Shown here in pieces: positions 44,414 to 53,683 of a stretch of DNA of 64,000 nucleotides (position 1 is its first letter; every line of letters begins with the position of its first letter). The notes under the pieces are model-generated. The model did not search any database. It was not told the DNA's origin and saw only the letters and a program-made list of their open reading frames with translations. The stretch lies in NCBI RefSeq assembly GCF_022179325.1, contig NZ_BPQQ01000031.1, forward strand, positions 186,001 to 250,000. Direction: 5' to 3'. The DNA is from Methylobacterium isbiliense. Lineage in GTDB: Bacteria; Pseudomonadota; Alphaproteobacteria; Rhizobiales; Beijerinckiaceae. The translations under genes and the position numbers were made by a program.

Positions 44414-45715
44414 GTGAAACGCTTTCTGATCCTGGTTGCCGTCGCGGTCATGGCCACCCTCCCGGCCCTCCTGCTGCGCGCGACGGGCTGGCGGCCCAGC
44501 CCGGTCCTCGATGCCGCCGCCTTCGGCAGCGCCATTCTGGCGGCGGGCTTCCTGCTGTCTTGGGGAGCGGAGACGGCCGAGCAGCATATCGCGCAAGGCC
44601 TGATCCTGGCCGTGGTCGCCCTGGTGACCGTGCTGCCGGAATACGCGGTCGATCTCTATTAAGCCTACAAGGCCGGGCTCGAGGGTCCGGGGTCGCAATA
44701 CGTTCATTACGCCGCCGCCAACATGACCGGCGCCAACCGGTTGCTCGTCGGCTTGGCCTGGCCCCTGATGGTGTTCCTGCATTGGACGAAGGACCGGCAC
44801 CGCGCGGTCGATCTTGCCCCTGTCAATGCCGTCGAGATGGGCTTCCTGCTGCTTGCCAGCCTCTACGCCTTCGTGATCCTGTTCAAGCGCAGCATTTCCG
44901 TCGTGGATTTCGCCGTGCTCGCGGCCATCTTTGCGGCCTACGTCTGGCGCGTGCGCAACCTTCAGAAGAGCGACAATCCGGACGAGGCGGAGGAGCCGGG
45001 GCCAGCTGCCGCTCTAAACGCCTTGTCTCCCGGCCAGCAATGGGCCGCGATCGGGGCTCTGGTGGCCGTGGCCTGCGGCGTCATCCTCGCCTCGGCCGAA
45101 CCCTTCGCCGAGGCCATGGTGGGCACCGGCCGGGCGATCGGGCTCAACGAGTTTCTGCTGATCCAGTGGCTGGCGCCCCTGGCCAGCGAGGCGCCGGCCA
45201 TCTCGGTGGCGGTGCTGTTCGTGCTGGCCAACCGCGCCGGCGACGGGCTGATCGCCATGATCAGCGACAAGATCAACCAGTGGACGCTGCTCGTCGGCAT
45301 GCTGCCGCTCGCCCTGAGCGTCGGCGCGGGCGCGATGAGCCCCCTGCCGCTCGATGCGCGCCAGGGCGAGGAGTTCTTCCTGACAGCGGCCCAGTCGCTG
45401 CTCGGCATCGCGCTCCTGCTGCGCCTGCGCCTCGGCCTCTGGTCCGCGCTGGCTCTGGCCGGGCTGTTTGCCGTGCAGGTCGGGCTCGCCTTCGTCTACC
45501 GCAACGACGAGGCGCGCACGATCGCGACGCTGACCTGGCTCGCCTGGGTCTATCTCGGCCTAGCCGGCCTTCTGTTCCTGATCAACGGACGCCGCCTTGT
45601 GGCCTTGGTGCGCAGCGCTCTCACCGGTCAGCCGTCTGAGGATCTCTCGGATGGCACACGAACCGACCTGGAGCCATCGGCAGACGAGAGCCGCGTCCCG
45701 TCTACGGCCCGCTGA
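44414..45715 (+). pseudogene. Sodium/calcium exchanger (CaCA family) with one in-frame TAA
   Basis: The frame encodes a CaCA-type antiporter: LPEYAVDLY, then TAA at 44660-44662, then AYKAGLEGPGSQYVHYAAAN and NMTGANRLLVGLAWPL. The second half is complete, with LAPLASEAPAISVAVLF. A tyrosine codon is expected at the stop, so one base substitution has split the first alpha-repeat. No other lesion is seen. The two halves could be made separately (82 residues, and 330 from ATG 44723), but the ion-binding repeat would be broken. Confidence 0.85.
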
Positions 45716-45762
45716 TCGGAGCGGTCCGGGCGGAGCCGACAACTCCGCCCAGCCCTGCCGAC

Positions 45763-46353
45763 CTACTTGCTCGGCATGATCTTTCCGTCCGCCCCGACCC
45801 TGATCTTCTGCGACTGGCTGCCGGTCATCACCGTGATCTTGTACTGCACGCTGCTGGCCTCACGCTCGACCTCGGCCTCGGCCGCCTTGCCGCCTGCCTT
45901 CTGCTCGGCGGTCGCGACCGCCTGCTTCAGGCTCGTGGGGGCGTTCTGCACGTCGGACGGCTTCAGGCGGATGAAGTAGCTCTCGATCGGGTGGTTGTCG
46001 CTCTTGGTCACCTGCCCCGTGGTCGCGTCGATGTGGTGGTCGGTGAGCTTACCATCGCTGCCGAGCACCTTGATTTCAAAGTACGGTTTGCCGTTCCCGC
46101 TCTCGAAGTCCGCCTCGATCGCGCGACCAGGTCCCTTGCTCTCGGCCGTGTCGAGCGCCTGGGCGAGCGAGACCTTGGCGGTCTGCAAACCTTCGTGCTC
46201 ACGCTCCTTGTGACCGGTCGTGCCGTGGGCAGGTTGCGCAGCACCCGGAGGGGCAGCCGCAGGGGCCGGCGCCTGGGTAGGCGGGCTCGTCTGGGCCGCA
46301 GCAAATCCGGAAAGGAAGAGGAGCGGAGCGAGGGAAAGGGCGATCCGGGACAT
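45763..46353 (-). CDS. Exported PepSY-domain protein
   Basis: 196 residues with a signal peptide (LSLAPLLFLSGFAAA), a Pro/Ala-rich linker and two PepSY-like units: VSLAQALDTAESKGPGRAIE with YFEIKVLGSDGKLTDHHID, then LKQAVATAEQKAGGKAAEAE with VQYKITVMTG. PepSY domains are found in periplasmic inhibitors and sensors. No two-component system adjoins, so the partner is unknown. Confidence 0.85.
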   Translation of the reverse strand: MSRIALSLAPLLFLSGFAAAQTSPPTQAPAPAAAPPGAAQPAHGTTGHKEREHEGLQTAKVSLAQALDTAESKGPGRAIEADFESGNGKPYFEIKVLGSDGKLTDHHIDATTGQVTKSDNHPIESYFIRLKPSDVQNAPTSLKQAVATAEQKAGGKAAEAEVEREASSVQYKITVMTGSQSQKIRVGADGKIMPSK

Positions 46354-46644
46354 GGCGTCTCCTGTAGCTTGGTGGGCAGCCGCAAAGCTGTGCGGCCTTA
46401 ACGCAGGAGTGATTGGACGGTTCGCGACGGCGGCTCTCCCGTGCAACGTTGGACGCAAATCCGGCTTGGCGGCACTCTACGCTCTGCTGTGCGTTCAGAC
46501 TTGGATCCGGTGTCGGGGGCAGTTCCGAGCGCGAGCACGGCCGGCGACACTGCGACAAGCCGGGCTGGTGAGGAAGGCGGTTGCAGGCGTACCATGGCGT
46601 GGATCGCACCCGCCAACCCGAACGCTGCTGAGGAAGGTTCGTCC

Positions 46645-47058
46645 GTGAGATCGCAGATGCCGAATGCCTACCACCACGCCCCCGTTGCCGGCCTCCTCAT
46701 GCTCGCTCTGGCCGCACCTGGAGCGCAGGCACAGGGCGCGCGGGCTCAACCGCTGGATGCCTACGAGGCTGCGCACGGCGTCAAGGGCTCGCAAGTCGCG
46801 TCATTGATCACGCGCATCGTCGAGCGCCAGTTGCTGGCGATCCCGGGCGTGCGCTCCGTCCACGACCTGCACGTGCGCTCGATCAGCTCTGGCATCGACG
46901 CCATGAGCGCGCATGTCGTCGTGACCGACATGGCCGAGGCCGCGCGCATCCTCAAGGCGGTGCAGCAGGTCATGGCGGCCGAGTTCGACACGCGCCACGT
47001 CACCGTGCAGGTCGAGAACGAGGTCCTGCAGGAAGAGGAAAAGGTCCGGAAGACCTGA
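46645..47058 (+). CDS. Exported stand-alone CDF (CzcD-type) C-terminal domain
   Basis: 137 residues. Residues about 60-132 match the cytoplasmic metal-sensing domain of cation diffusion facilitators: [28 protein letters not shown] and [11 protein letters not shown]. The usual Trp of HDLHVW is Arg. There is no transporter domain; instead a signal peptide ([18 protein letters not shown]) precedes it, implying a periplasmic metal-binding protein. GTG 46645 follows GAGGAAGG; ATG 46657 is an alternative. Confidence 0.7.
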   Translation: MRSQMPNAYHHAPVAGLLMLALAAPGAQAQGARAQPLDAYEAAHGVKGSQVASLITRIVERQLLAIPGVRSVHDLHVRSISSGIDAMSAHVVVTDMAEAARILKAVQQVMAAEFDTRHVTVQVENEVLQEEEKVRKT

Positions 47059-47080
47059 GTGCCTATCGCAGGCCACGGCC

Positions 47081-47212
47081 ATGCCTTCCCGGATCGAGGA
47101 CTATGCCCTGATCGGCGGCTGCGAGGCGGCCGCGCTCGTGGCGCGCGACGGCTCGATCGACTGGCTGTGCTGGCCGCGGTTCGACGCGTCCGCGTGCTTT
47201 CCAGCATCATAA
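47081..47212 (+). pseudogene. N-terminal stub of a GH15 glucoamylase-like gene
   Basis: 43 residues starting [20 protein letters not shown] and [19 protein letters not shown], the well-conserved start of bacterial GH15 (glucoamylase/trehalase) proteins of about 600 residues. The reading frame ends at TAA immediately after this, in a short A+T-rich stretch, and the rest of the gene is missing. It is a deletion remnant. Confidence 0.75.
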
Positions 47213-47256
47213 TTTGATCAAGTTCGCTTGACCGTACGCTGAGGCTCTGCCGAGGT

Positions 47257-47733
47257 CTAGTCGCAGACGCGAACCCGGCGGATGTAGGTTCCGCCATAAG
47301 CTCCGATGAAGCGCCGCCGCACGAGGTGACAGTCACCGCCGTAATAGGCCGGATAACCATACCCGTAAGCCGCAGGGTAGCCGTATCCGTAGTAGGCCGG
47401 GCTCGCGGCCAAAGCTCCGAGCGCAAAACCACCGAGCAGACCCGCTGCACCGTAACCGAAGTGGCCGTGGCGACGGTAGCCATAATGGCCTCCATAGCCC
47501 CCGTGCCCACCGTAGTAGCCATGGCGCAGCCCATGACCACCGAACCCGCCGTGACCACCGAACCCGCCGTGACCACCGAACCCGCCGTGACCACCGAACC
47601 CGCCATGACCACCGAACCCGCCATGACCGCCATGGTGCTGCGCAGCTGCCGGGATAGATCCCACAAAGCTACCGGTCAGCAACGCAAGCGCGGCGTAACC
47701 GGTGATACGGGCCACTCTGAACCTGACGTGCAT
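47257..47733 (-). CDS. Gly/His-rich exported protein with GGHGGF repeats
   Basis: 158 residues: a signal peptide (ALALLTGSFVGSIPAAAQ), then HHGGHGGFGG repeats, Tyr/Gly/His-rich middle, a hydrophobic stretch (AAGLLGGFALGALAASP) and a Cys-containing tail with HLVRRRFIGAYGG. Such proteins are common in Methylobacterium-like genomes but uncharacterised; the histidines suggest metal binding. Encoded partly by an 18-bp tandem repeat. Confidence 0.75.
   Translation of the reverse strand: MHVRFRVARITGYAALALLTGSFVGSIPAAAQHHGGHGGFGGHGGFGGHGGFGGHGGFGGHGGFGGHGLRHGYYGGHGGYGGHYGYRRHGHFGYGAAGLLGGFALGALAASPAYYGYGYPAAYGYGYPAYYGGDCHLVRRRFIGAYGGTYIRRVRVCD
47535..47624 (-). repeat. Five tandem 18-bp units in the Gly/His-rich gene
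   Basis: Five head-to-tail copies of an 18-bp unit (plus-strand GACCACCGAACCCGCCGT), differing only at the 17th base in the last two units. Each encodes one GGHGGF-type hexapeptide. The near-identity suggests recent slippage expansion or contraction. Confidence 0.9.
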
Positions 47734-48127
47734 GGCACATTTTCCTCATTGAGCATCACCCAGGGACATAGGTCATCTGCCGGATGGTAGCTCGCCGCAC
47801 CCCTCTTGAGCAGGCCTGGGCAGTCGTGAATTAACGGCGGTGGCGCAGCAAGGTTCCCAGGGGTAGGAGTGGGGCATTGTGCCGATGCTTGGCTTCTGAT
47901 CGAGTATCGTTGAACTATCATCGGGCGCAAATGGTCGTGGCTTGAGCGACACTCAAACTTCAGCTCGGGCAAGTGCTGGCGGGAGAGTGAGTCGCAGCTT
48001 GGCGATTCGTGACGTACAACGATGTCGGACAAACTGACGGCATAGCGGTCGCGCATGTGGCGCTGAGCACAAGACCAATGGCGCAGAGTCGGTCTCACTG
48101 ATTCCGGCTTTGGGTCTTGAGGCAAAA
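47734..48127. other. Intergenic region, no feature recognised
   Basis: About 390 bases between the Gly/His-rich gene and the frameshifted exported gene. Small frames exist, but none shows signal peptides, family motifs or a convincing ribosome-binding site. No hairpin or repeat stood out. Confidence 0.4.
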
Positions 48128-48560
48128 ATGTTCAGGATAATGCTGATGCGCTGCAAGCTCTCAAAGCACATCGTTGCCGCCGTGGCTCTCGCTGGCCTGA
48201 CCGCCGTGCCCACGAACAACCTGGCAGCATCTTTAGATCTCGGCATGCTGACGCGATTGCTCGCGCCGGCCGGTCTCATGCTGATGGTGGGAAATGTCTG
48301 CGCCGCGCGCGATCCCTCCTTCCTGGCCGAGACGGCCGGCAAGCGGGGAGACCTTCGCTTCTACGCGCAGGAGGTGAAGAACGAAGTGTCAGCCAAGGGA
48401 TCCCCGAGGATGAGGTCCTGCTCGTCCTGAGACAAGCGGCCGATGTCGCCAAGGCAACCGCGCTGACGGCCATCGAAGACTTACACTCCGACAACCCGGA
48501 CGCCGAGCTGTCCGCCACCAATGGCTGGTGCGACACGATCGTGAGATCCCTCGTGTTGAC
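48128..48560 (+). pseudogene. Frameshifted small exported protein
   Basis: The first frame encodes an N-terminal signal region (KHIVAAVALAGLTAVPTNNL) and runs to about NEVSAKG near 48400, then stops at 48430. Shifting one base continues sensible sequence: QGIPEDEVLLVLRQAADVA and LHSDNPDAELSATNGWCDTI. The shift lies near 48395-48405. The C-terminal end is unclear, because the second frame runs into the opposite-strand porin gene. The family is unknown. Confidence 0.5.
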
Positions 48561-48627
48561 ACCCTGGGCTGCCTGGACTCGCCGACGACATCATGCGCGC
48601 ACGACGAATCGGCATCGCAAGTGCCGT

Positions 48628-50139
48628 TCAGTAGCGGATTGTCGCGCGCAGGCCAAACACGGCCGCATTCCGGATCCGCCGCCCGTACGGGTCGCGCGGA
48701 TTAGCGATGCCGCCACTTGGCCGGAACACGTACTGGAAGTCCGGCTGCACGGTAACGCCGGGCCCGAGGATGGCTTGGTAGCTGACCTCCAGCAAGGCCT
48801 CGCTGCTGCGCCTCGGGCTAGGCGCGCCACCGAACAGAAGGGTGTCGCGATCAAATCCTCGAGCGCTCTTCGAGATGCGCTCGACAGCAAAAGCTATGCC
48901 GATCGTATCGTCCGAACGGCCGGGCAGCAGACCCTTATAGCCGATCCCGGCATCGAGGTAGAGGTCGAGCAGATTGCGACCCGAGGGCGAACCGGACAGG
49001 CGCACGAACACGCTGGCGCCATCGTTCGGGTCGTCGGGCTCCCGGTAGATGGTCTGATCGACGATGCCGTAGATGCCACTATTGCCCCGGAAGCGGCGCG
49101 CAAGGCCGCTGCTGGATGGGTTCGCAAGCGAGCCTCCGCTCCGATCGAAGCGTGGGCTGCCGAAGCGACCGAAATGATGCCAGCCGCCGAGCGTCACGGT
49201 GCCCGGCTCGACGTTGTCGTCGGCCTCGAGGCCGTAGGCATACGCGGCCTCCGCGATCACCAGGGCAGGGTCGTTCGTGCGGAAATTCGTGCCGGTGCGG
49301 TTGCGCCGCTGCGGATCGGGGCGGTTGTCGGGGCGCAGCGGTCCCGCCGGGTCACCATCGTAGATGCCGGCTTGCAGCGAGAAATTCCGGTTCGGCACGT
49401 ACTTCGCCCGCACGGCCGGAACGGCAAGCGGATAGATCGGTCCGCCGCTCGGAATGACGGAGGCCATGATGTTGGGCCAGCCGAAGGTCGAATTGAGGAA
49501 CAGGGTTCCGGTTTGGCTGACCGCGAACTCCGTGTCGGTCGCGAGTTGGCCGACCCTGATCCCGAGTTGGCCGTCGAAAAACCTCTGCTCGACCCAGAGT
49601 TCGTAGAGGCGCGAGGATGGTAGCGCCTCGATCGCGCTGACCGACATGAAGTTGTTGACGAAATAGCGTGACAGGCCGGTGCCGTGAATCTGGTAGAGGT
49701 TGGTGTGGAAAGCCGCGCCGTGCCAACCCATCAGGGTGTCCAGGTCGGCATCGAACTGGAAGTCGAGACGGCCCGCGGCGATGCCGCCGCGCCGTGCGCC
49801 GCCGGTGACGTTGCCGAAGCTCTCGCCGACATAGGTGAGGCTATACGCGATACCCCTCGTCCTCAGGAAGCTGCGGGCACCAAATGGATCGCCGTACGGC
49901 TCCAGCGGATCCTGGATCGAGGTGTTCAGGTTAGCGGAAGGCCTGGCCGAGAAGTCGGGCTGCGCCACCGAGGTCTGGGGATCGTTGCCGGCACCCCCGG
50001 GTCGGCCACGGAAGTTCGGTTCGAACGCGATCCGTGCCGCCTCCTCGGGAGGCGTTTGGGCCCATGCCGCCTGGGTAGCCATAGCCAGGGCCAGCCATAG
50101 GACGAGGGGACGCTGCAAGGGCTGCATGGGGACGATCAT
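48628..50139 (-). CDS. OprB-family carbohydrate-selective porin
   Basis: 503 residues from ATG 50139 (or 50127). Signal peptide VLWLALAMATQAAWAQ, then an outer-membrane barrel with OprB-type strands (IAYSLTYVGESFGNVTGGAR, ELWVEQRFFDGQLGIRVGQL) and GNSGIYGIVDQTIYREPDD. It ends GLRATIRY with a terminal aromatic residue, as expected. It differs in sequence and length from the other OprB-like gene at 39.2 kb. The substrate is unknown. Confidence 0.88.
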   Translation of the reverse strand: MIVPMQPLQRPLVLWLALAMATQAAWAQTPPEEAARIAFEPNFRGRPGGAGNDPQTSVAQPDFSARPSANLNTSIQDPLEPYGDPFGARSFLRTRGIAYSLTYVGESFGNVTGGARRGGIAAGRLDFQFDADLDTLMGWHGAAFHTNLYQIHGTGLSRYFVNNFMSVSAIEALPSSRLYELWVEQRFFDGQLGIRVGQLATDTEFAVSQTGTLFLNSTFGWPNIMASVIPSGGPIYPLAVPAVRAKYVPNRNFSLQAGIYDGDPAGPLRPDNRPDPQRRNRTGTNFRTNDPALVIAEAAYAYGLEADDNVEPGTVTLGGWHHFGRFGSPRFDRSGGSLANPSSSGLARRFRGNSGIYGIVDQTIYREPDDPNDGASVFVRLSGSPSGRNLLDLYLDAGIGYKGLLPGRSDDTIGIAFAVERISKSARGFDRDTLLFGGAPSPRRSSEALLEVSYQAILGPGVTVQPDFQYVFRPSGGIANPRDPYGRRIRNAAVFGLRATIRY

Positions 50140-50330
50140 TCTTGGGACACACGCCGCCGGCGCAGGGCAGATCCTCATGCATAGCCCCACTTTGATGACG
50201 CTACGCCAGTCGCTGGTCTGCCGTCCCGCACCAGTATCTTGAAGCTCATCGCCTCGGGCGCACCACCTGATCTCCTGCCTTACGGTCAAGATTTGCCGCC
50301 CAAGAACGCGATGCACAAATGGCCGAGGGC

Positions 50331-51806
50331 TCACTCGTCTACGCGCAGGGGTTGCCCGCTGTCGACTGGCAGGCGAGCCGCGATGACCTCCTGCCGCGTC
50401 GGCAGACTGCGCGTGTCCCAGCCACCCCCTAAGGCCCGGATCAGCGCAATGGCCGTGGTGAAGCGGCTGGCCTGGACCTGCAGTGCTGCGACGCGGTTGC
50501 TCAACTCCAGCGCCTGCGCGGTCACCACCGTGGTGTAGTTTTGTGTGCCCGCCCGGTACTCGTTGAGCGCGATCTCCACGGCGCGGCTGGCGGACGCCAC
50601 GGCAGCCTGCCGCACCACCTGCTGCCGTGCCAGAATGCGCACTCCTGCCAAGCCGTCCTCAACCTCACGGAACGCCGTCAGCACCGTCTGCCGGTACATC
50701 GCGACGGCCGCCTCATAGGCGGCCCGCGCCGCCTGCTGGGCGGCCGAGCGGGCGCCGCCGTCGAACAAGACCTCCGTTGCGGCCCCGGTCACCGACCAGA
50801 ACTGGTTCTCGGCCGCAAACAGCGCAGCGGTCGGATCGCCGGAGAGGCCCCCTGAACCCGACAGGCTCACGCTCGGGTAGAAGGCCGCCACAGCGACGCC
50901 GATCTGCTCGCTCTGCGCCTGCACCAAGCGCTCGGCTTGGGCCACATCCGGGCGCCGCTCCAGCAGCGTCGAGGGCACGCTCACGGGTATGCTGGGCGGC
51001 CGTGCGGCGAGTTGCCCGCGTGGGATCGTGATCTCCGAGGGAGGCCGGCCGCTCAGGACCGCGATGGCATGCGCGAAGGTCGCCTGGTCCAGCTCAACCG
51101 CGATGCTCAAGGCCTCGGTTGTCTGGAGCTGGGTCTGCGCGGTGATCACGTCCGAGCGGGCGGCGACACCGGCCGCGTACTGGTTCTGGGTGATCGCTAG
51201 GCTGCGCTTGTAGCCCGCGACGGTGTCGTTCAGGAGCCGCCGGAGCGACTCCTGATAGCGCAGCTGGAAATAGTTCGTGGCGAGTTCCGCTTGGCTCGTG
51301 AGGCGCACGAGCGCGAGGCCGGCAGCGCTGGCCTGAGCGGAGGCCGTGCCGCTCTCGATCTGGCGGCGAATGCGGCCGAACAGGTCGAGCTCCCAACTGG
51401 CCGAGCCTTGCAGGGTCAGGGTGGTCTCTGCCTCGTTGCCACTCCCGGATTGCCGGATGCTGGGTGCACCGATCATGGTCGGGAAGAGCTGGGCGCGCGC
51501 CTGCCGGACCACGGCTCTGGCCTGCTCGTACCGAGAGATTGCTTGGCGCAGGGTCTGGTTGTCGACGTCGATGGCGCGGATCAGGCCGTCGAGGACCGGA
51601 TCGCGGAAGACCGACCACCAGTCGCCGCGCGGGACCGCGTCGCTCGGCCTGGCCGCCCGCCAACCTGGCTCAGGGGAGCCGGAGGCTTCCTTGAAAGCCA
51701 GCGGGGTCTCGGCCGAGGGACGCGCATAGTCCGGTCCGACGAGGCAGGCCGAGGTCAGGCCGGCAAGCGTCATCGCACCGACGAGGCGCAAGCCCAGCGC
51801 ACCCAT
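50331..51806 (-). CDS. NodT-family RND efflux outer-membrane lipoprotein
   Basis: 491 residues. Lipoprotein signal with lipobox LTSAC near residue 21, then the NodT/OprM opening PDYARPSAETP. Two TolC-like helical repeats follow: VDNQTLRQAISRYEQARAVV with ATNYFQLRYQESL, and IGVAVAAFYPSVSLSGSGGL with a final EYRAGTQNYTTVVTAQ. It forms the outer-membrane channel for a tripartite pump. No RND pump gene adjoins; the CzcBA pump at 58-62 kb has lost its own outer-membrane gene. Confidence 0.9.
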   Translation of the reverse strand: MGALGLRLVGAMTLAGLTSACLVGPDYARPSAETPLAFKEASGSPEPGWRAARPSDAVPRGDWWSVFRDPVLDGLIRAIDVDNQTLRQAISRYEQARAVVRQARAQLFPTMIGAPSIRQSGSGNEAETTLTLQGSASWELDLFGRIRRQIESGTASAQASAAGLALVRLTSQAELATNYFQLRYQESLRRLLNDTVAGYKRSLAITQNQYAAGVAARSDVITAQTQLQTTEALSIAVELDQATFAHAIAVLSGRPPSEITIPRGQLAARPPSIPVSVPSTLLERRPDVAQAERLVQAQSEQIGVAVAAFYPSVSLSGSGGLSGDPTAALFAAENQFWSVTGAATEVLFDGGARSAAQQAARAAYEAAVAMYRQTVLTAFREVEDGLAGVRILARQQVVRQAAVASASRAVEIALNEYRAGTQNYTTVVTAQALELSNRVAALQVQASRFTTAIALIRALGGGWDTRSLPTRQEVIAARLPVDSGQPLRVDE

Positions 51807-51963
51807 CACCTGCGGGGCCGCCGGGTGGCGGCTGGCGGGTCCTGGAGGGCCCCGGTGTCGCGTGTGGACCGGCCGGGCAACCTGACAATCTCGGCCATGA
51901 CGTCCAGCGTCCTCCCTTGCATCAGCGTTCCGACCGTTGAGCACGGTCCACGCGGTGTTCGCC

Positions 51964-52191
51964 TCAATGGCGGCGCGCCACATCGCGGTTCGCCCGGATC
52001 CAGTGGGGCGAGAGGATGTCGCCCTCTTCGGTCACGATCCAGGGCCTCGCCTCCGAGTCGTGCAGCGCGTCCACAGCCGCGGAGAGCGCCTCGCGCAAGG
52101 TTGCGAACGCCCGGCCCTGTCGGGTCTGTGCCGTCCCTGCTCCAAGCCAGATCGTCAGCTCAGCCCGTTTGTCGAGGTCGTCGGCCGTCAT
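51964..52191 (-). CDS. Small conserved-looking hypothetical protein
   Basis: 75 residues, MTADDLDKRAELTIWLGAG then TLREALSAAVDALHD and EARPWIVTEEGDILSP. The composition and clear alternation of helix and strand suggest a real small cytoplasmic protein of the kind repeatedly found in these genomes. No function can be given. Confidence 0.6.
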   Translation of the reverse strand: MTADDLDKRAELTIWLGAGTAQTRQGRAFATLREALSAAVDALHDSEARPWIVTEEGDILSPHWIRANRDVARRH

Positions 52192-52395
52192 GCGTGGCTC
52201 CTGCCGTGTTGCGCGGAGCTAACGCCGGCAAGTGGCATCCGTTGGGCGGGCATGTTGCGGCTGTGCGTCCGGTGTGGCCGCAAGCGCGAGCTGTCCGGCG
52301 GTCGCACATTCCGTTCAGGTGCAGTTCAAAGGCGCACGCCTAGCCTGAGGACACGACGACACGATGCCCGTGCCGTTCATCAGGAGACAATGCAC

Positions 52396-52692
52396 ATGAC
52401 AGATGCGCCTCGCTTCGGAGCGGCCCTGACCGCCGGTCTGTTCGCCTTGGCGGTCGGTATCGGCTTCGTGTCGCTGTCGGACCCGGCCGCCGCTCAGGGT
52501 CATGGCTATGGCCAATCCCGTGGGCACGGCGGATCCTACAGCCGCCACGGCGGCTTCGGTCGGCCCGGCTATTCCGGGGGCCATGGACGCTCTTACGGCC
52601 GCCATGGAGGTTCTGGTCGCGGCTTTGGGTATGGAGGAGGTCACAGACGCTCCTCCGGCGGCCATGGCGGTTACGGAGGACAGGGCCACTGA
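52396..52692 (+). CDS. Gly/His/Arg-rich exported protein
   Basis: 98 residues with a signal peptide (LTAGLFALAVGIGFVSLSD, cleavage near PAAAQG). The mature part consists of Gly, His, Tyr, Ser and Arg (RHGGFGRPGYSGGHGRSYG). ATG 52396 lies nine bases after AGGAG; ATG 52390 is two codons earlier. It is similar in style to the gene at 47257-47733. Surface or metal-related role possible, not shown. Confidence 0.7.
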   Translation: MTDAPRFGAALTAGLFALAVGIGFVSLSDPAAAQGHGYGQSRGHGGSYSRHGGFGRPGYSGGHGRSYGRHGGSGRGFGYGGGHRRSSGGHGGYGGQGH

Positions 52693-52969
52693 CCCTGCTT
52701 CGCTCCCAAGCGGACCATGCGCGCCACGGTCGGCGCGACCGAGCCGGTGTTGATGAGAGCGCCCCGGAACAAGGCAGAGCGGGGAGCGTCCGGTGAAAAC
52801 GTGGCACGGCCGCCCAGCATCGTCGCGACTGCCGACGTCACGGAGGCGCCTGCTAGGTCCTCGCCGTAATCCAGAGTGTATCGGGATATCCGCTCGGCGT
52901 CAGTGAGGATCGGGATCCCAATTCGAACTTGAGCGTTAGTGCTCGCGGCTAAGACTAAGGGAGGTCGTG

Positions 52970-53209
52970 ATGACAATGAAAATGCCTACGGTTTTGCTGT
53001 TGACCGCAGCGCTTACGCTCGCACCGGCGGCAGCCATGGCTCAGCACATTGACGTCAATCCAGGCGGGGTGCAGGTGCCGGGAGGCTCACACGGGCCCCA
53101 CGTCGTGGAGGAGCACCGCGATGGCGGCCACCAAGAGCGCCGGGAAGGGCGCCACGAGGAGCGTCGTGAAGGTCACGAACGTAGCACGCACCATGAAGAG
53201 CGTCACTGA
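52970..53209 (+). CDS. Small exported His/Glu/Arg-rich protein
   Basis: 79 residues with a clear signal peptide (TVLLLTAALTLAPAAAMAQ) and a good ribosome-binding site (AAGGGAGG). The mature part has a short lead with GGVQVPGGSHGPHVVEEH followed by charge repeats such as ERREGRHEERREGHER. The His/Glu pattern suggests cation binding. It is probably periplasmic. Confidence 0.7.
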   Translation: MTMKMPTVLLLTAALTLAPAAAMAQHIDVNPGGVQVPGGSHGPHVVEEHRDGGHQERREGRHEERREGHERSTHHEERH

Positions 53210-53314
53210 GGACGGCTGATCGGGAAGTCGGCAGATATTGCCCGCGCCGCGTACGCGATGTAAAAACAAGCTTGGTACCGGTGCATCAAAATATCCAATA
53301 CCTGCGAGCTGAAA

Positions 53315-53683
53315 CTAAGTTTTTGGACCACGGAGGCGGCGATATAAAGCGCGCGCCGCGTCCATGTAGTCCTGGTCCTGATTTTTGGCGCAGAAGGCTC
53401 GCAGGAAATCTACTTGCTCCTGCAGCGGAAAGGATGGAGGCGTGAGATCAAGTCCCTCGTCCACGCCCTGAGGAGCCCGGATAAGCGCTCCGCTCATGAA
53501 GCCCTGTGCCCATGCGAAGTAATCACGCTGAAGCGCAGGATTTTCTCCTATCTCCTGATTGAAGTGGGCGCAGGTCGAGGCGCCAAGGCCAACGATCTTG
53601 ACGGTATCGGCCGTAGCAGGACTTGATAACAGAATGCCAATCGCCGACGTGACGCTCAGGATCGGAATACTCGTTCGGTTCAT
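53315..53683 (-). CDS. Small exported two-cysteine protein of unknown function
   Basis: 122 residues with signal peptide (ILSVTSAIGILLSSPATA). The mature part has KIVGLGASTCAHFNQEI, YFAWAQGFMSGALI and a helical end DFLRAFCAKNQDQDYMDAA. The two cysteines could form a disulphide. It resembles small Rap1a-like or other exported helical proteins often seen in Methylobacterium; no firm family. Confidence 0.7.
   Translation of the reverse strand: MNRTSIPILSVTSAIGILLSSPATADTVKIVGLGASTCAHFNQEIGENPALQRDYFAWAQGFMSGALIRAPQGVDEGLDLTPPSFPLQEQVDFLRAFCAKNQDQDYMDAARALYRRLRGPKT

Noticed and set aside
47535-47624. Possible CRISPR array
   Set aside because: The 18-bp units are contiguous with no spacers and encode hexapeptide repeats inside a gene.
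52671-52976. Minus-strand frame of 101 codons between two small exported genes
   Set aside because: No signal peptide, motif or ribosome-binding site; it overlaps the end of the Gly/His-rich gene.
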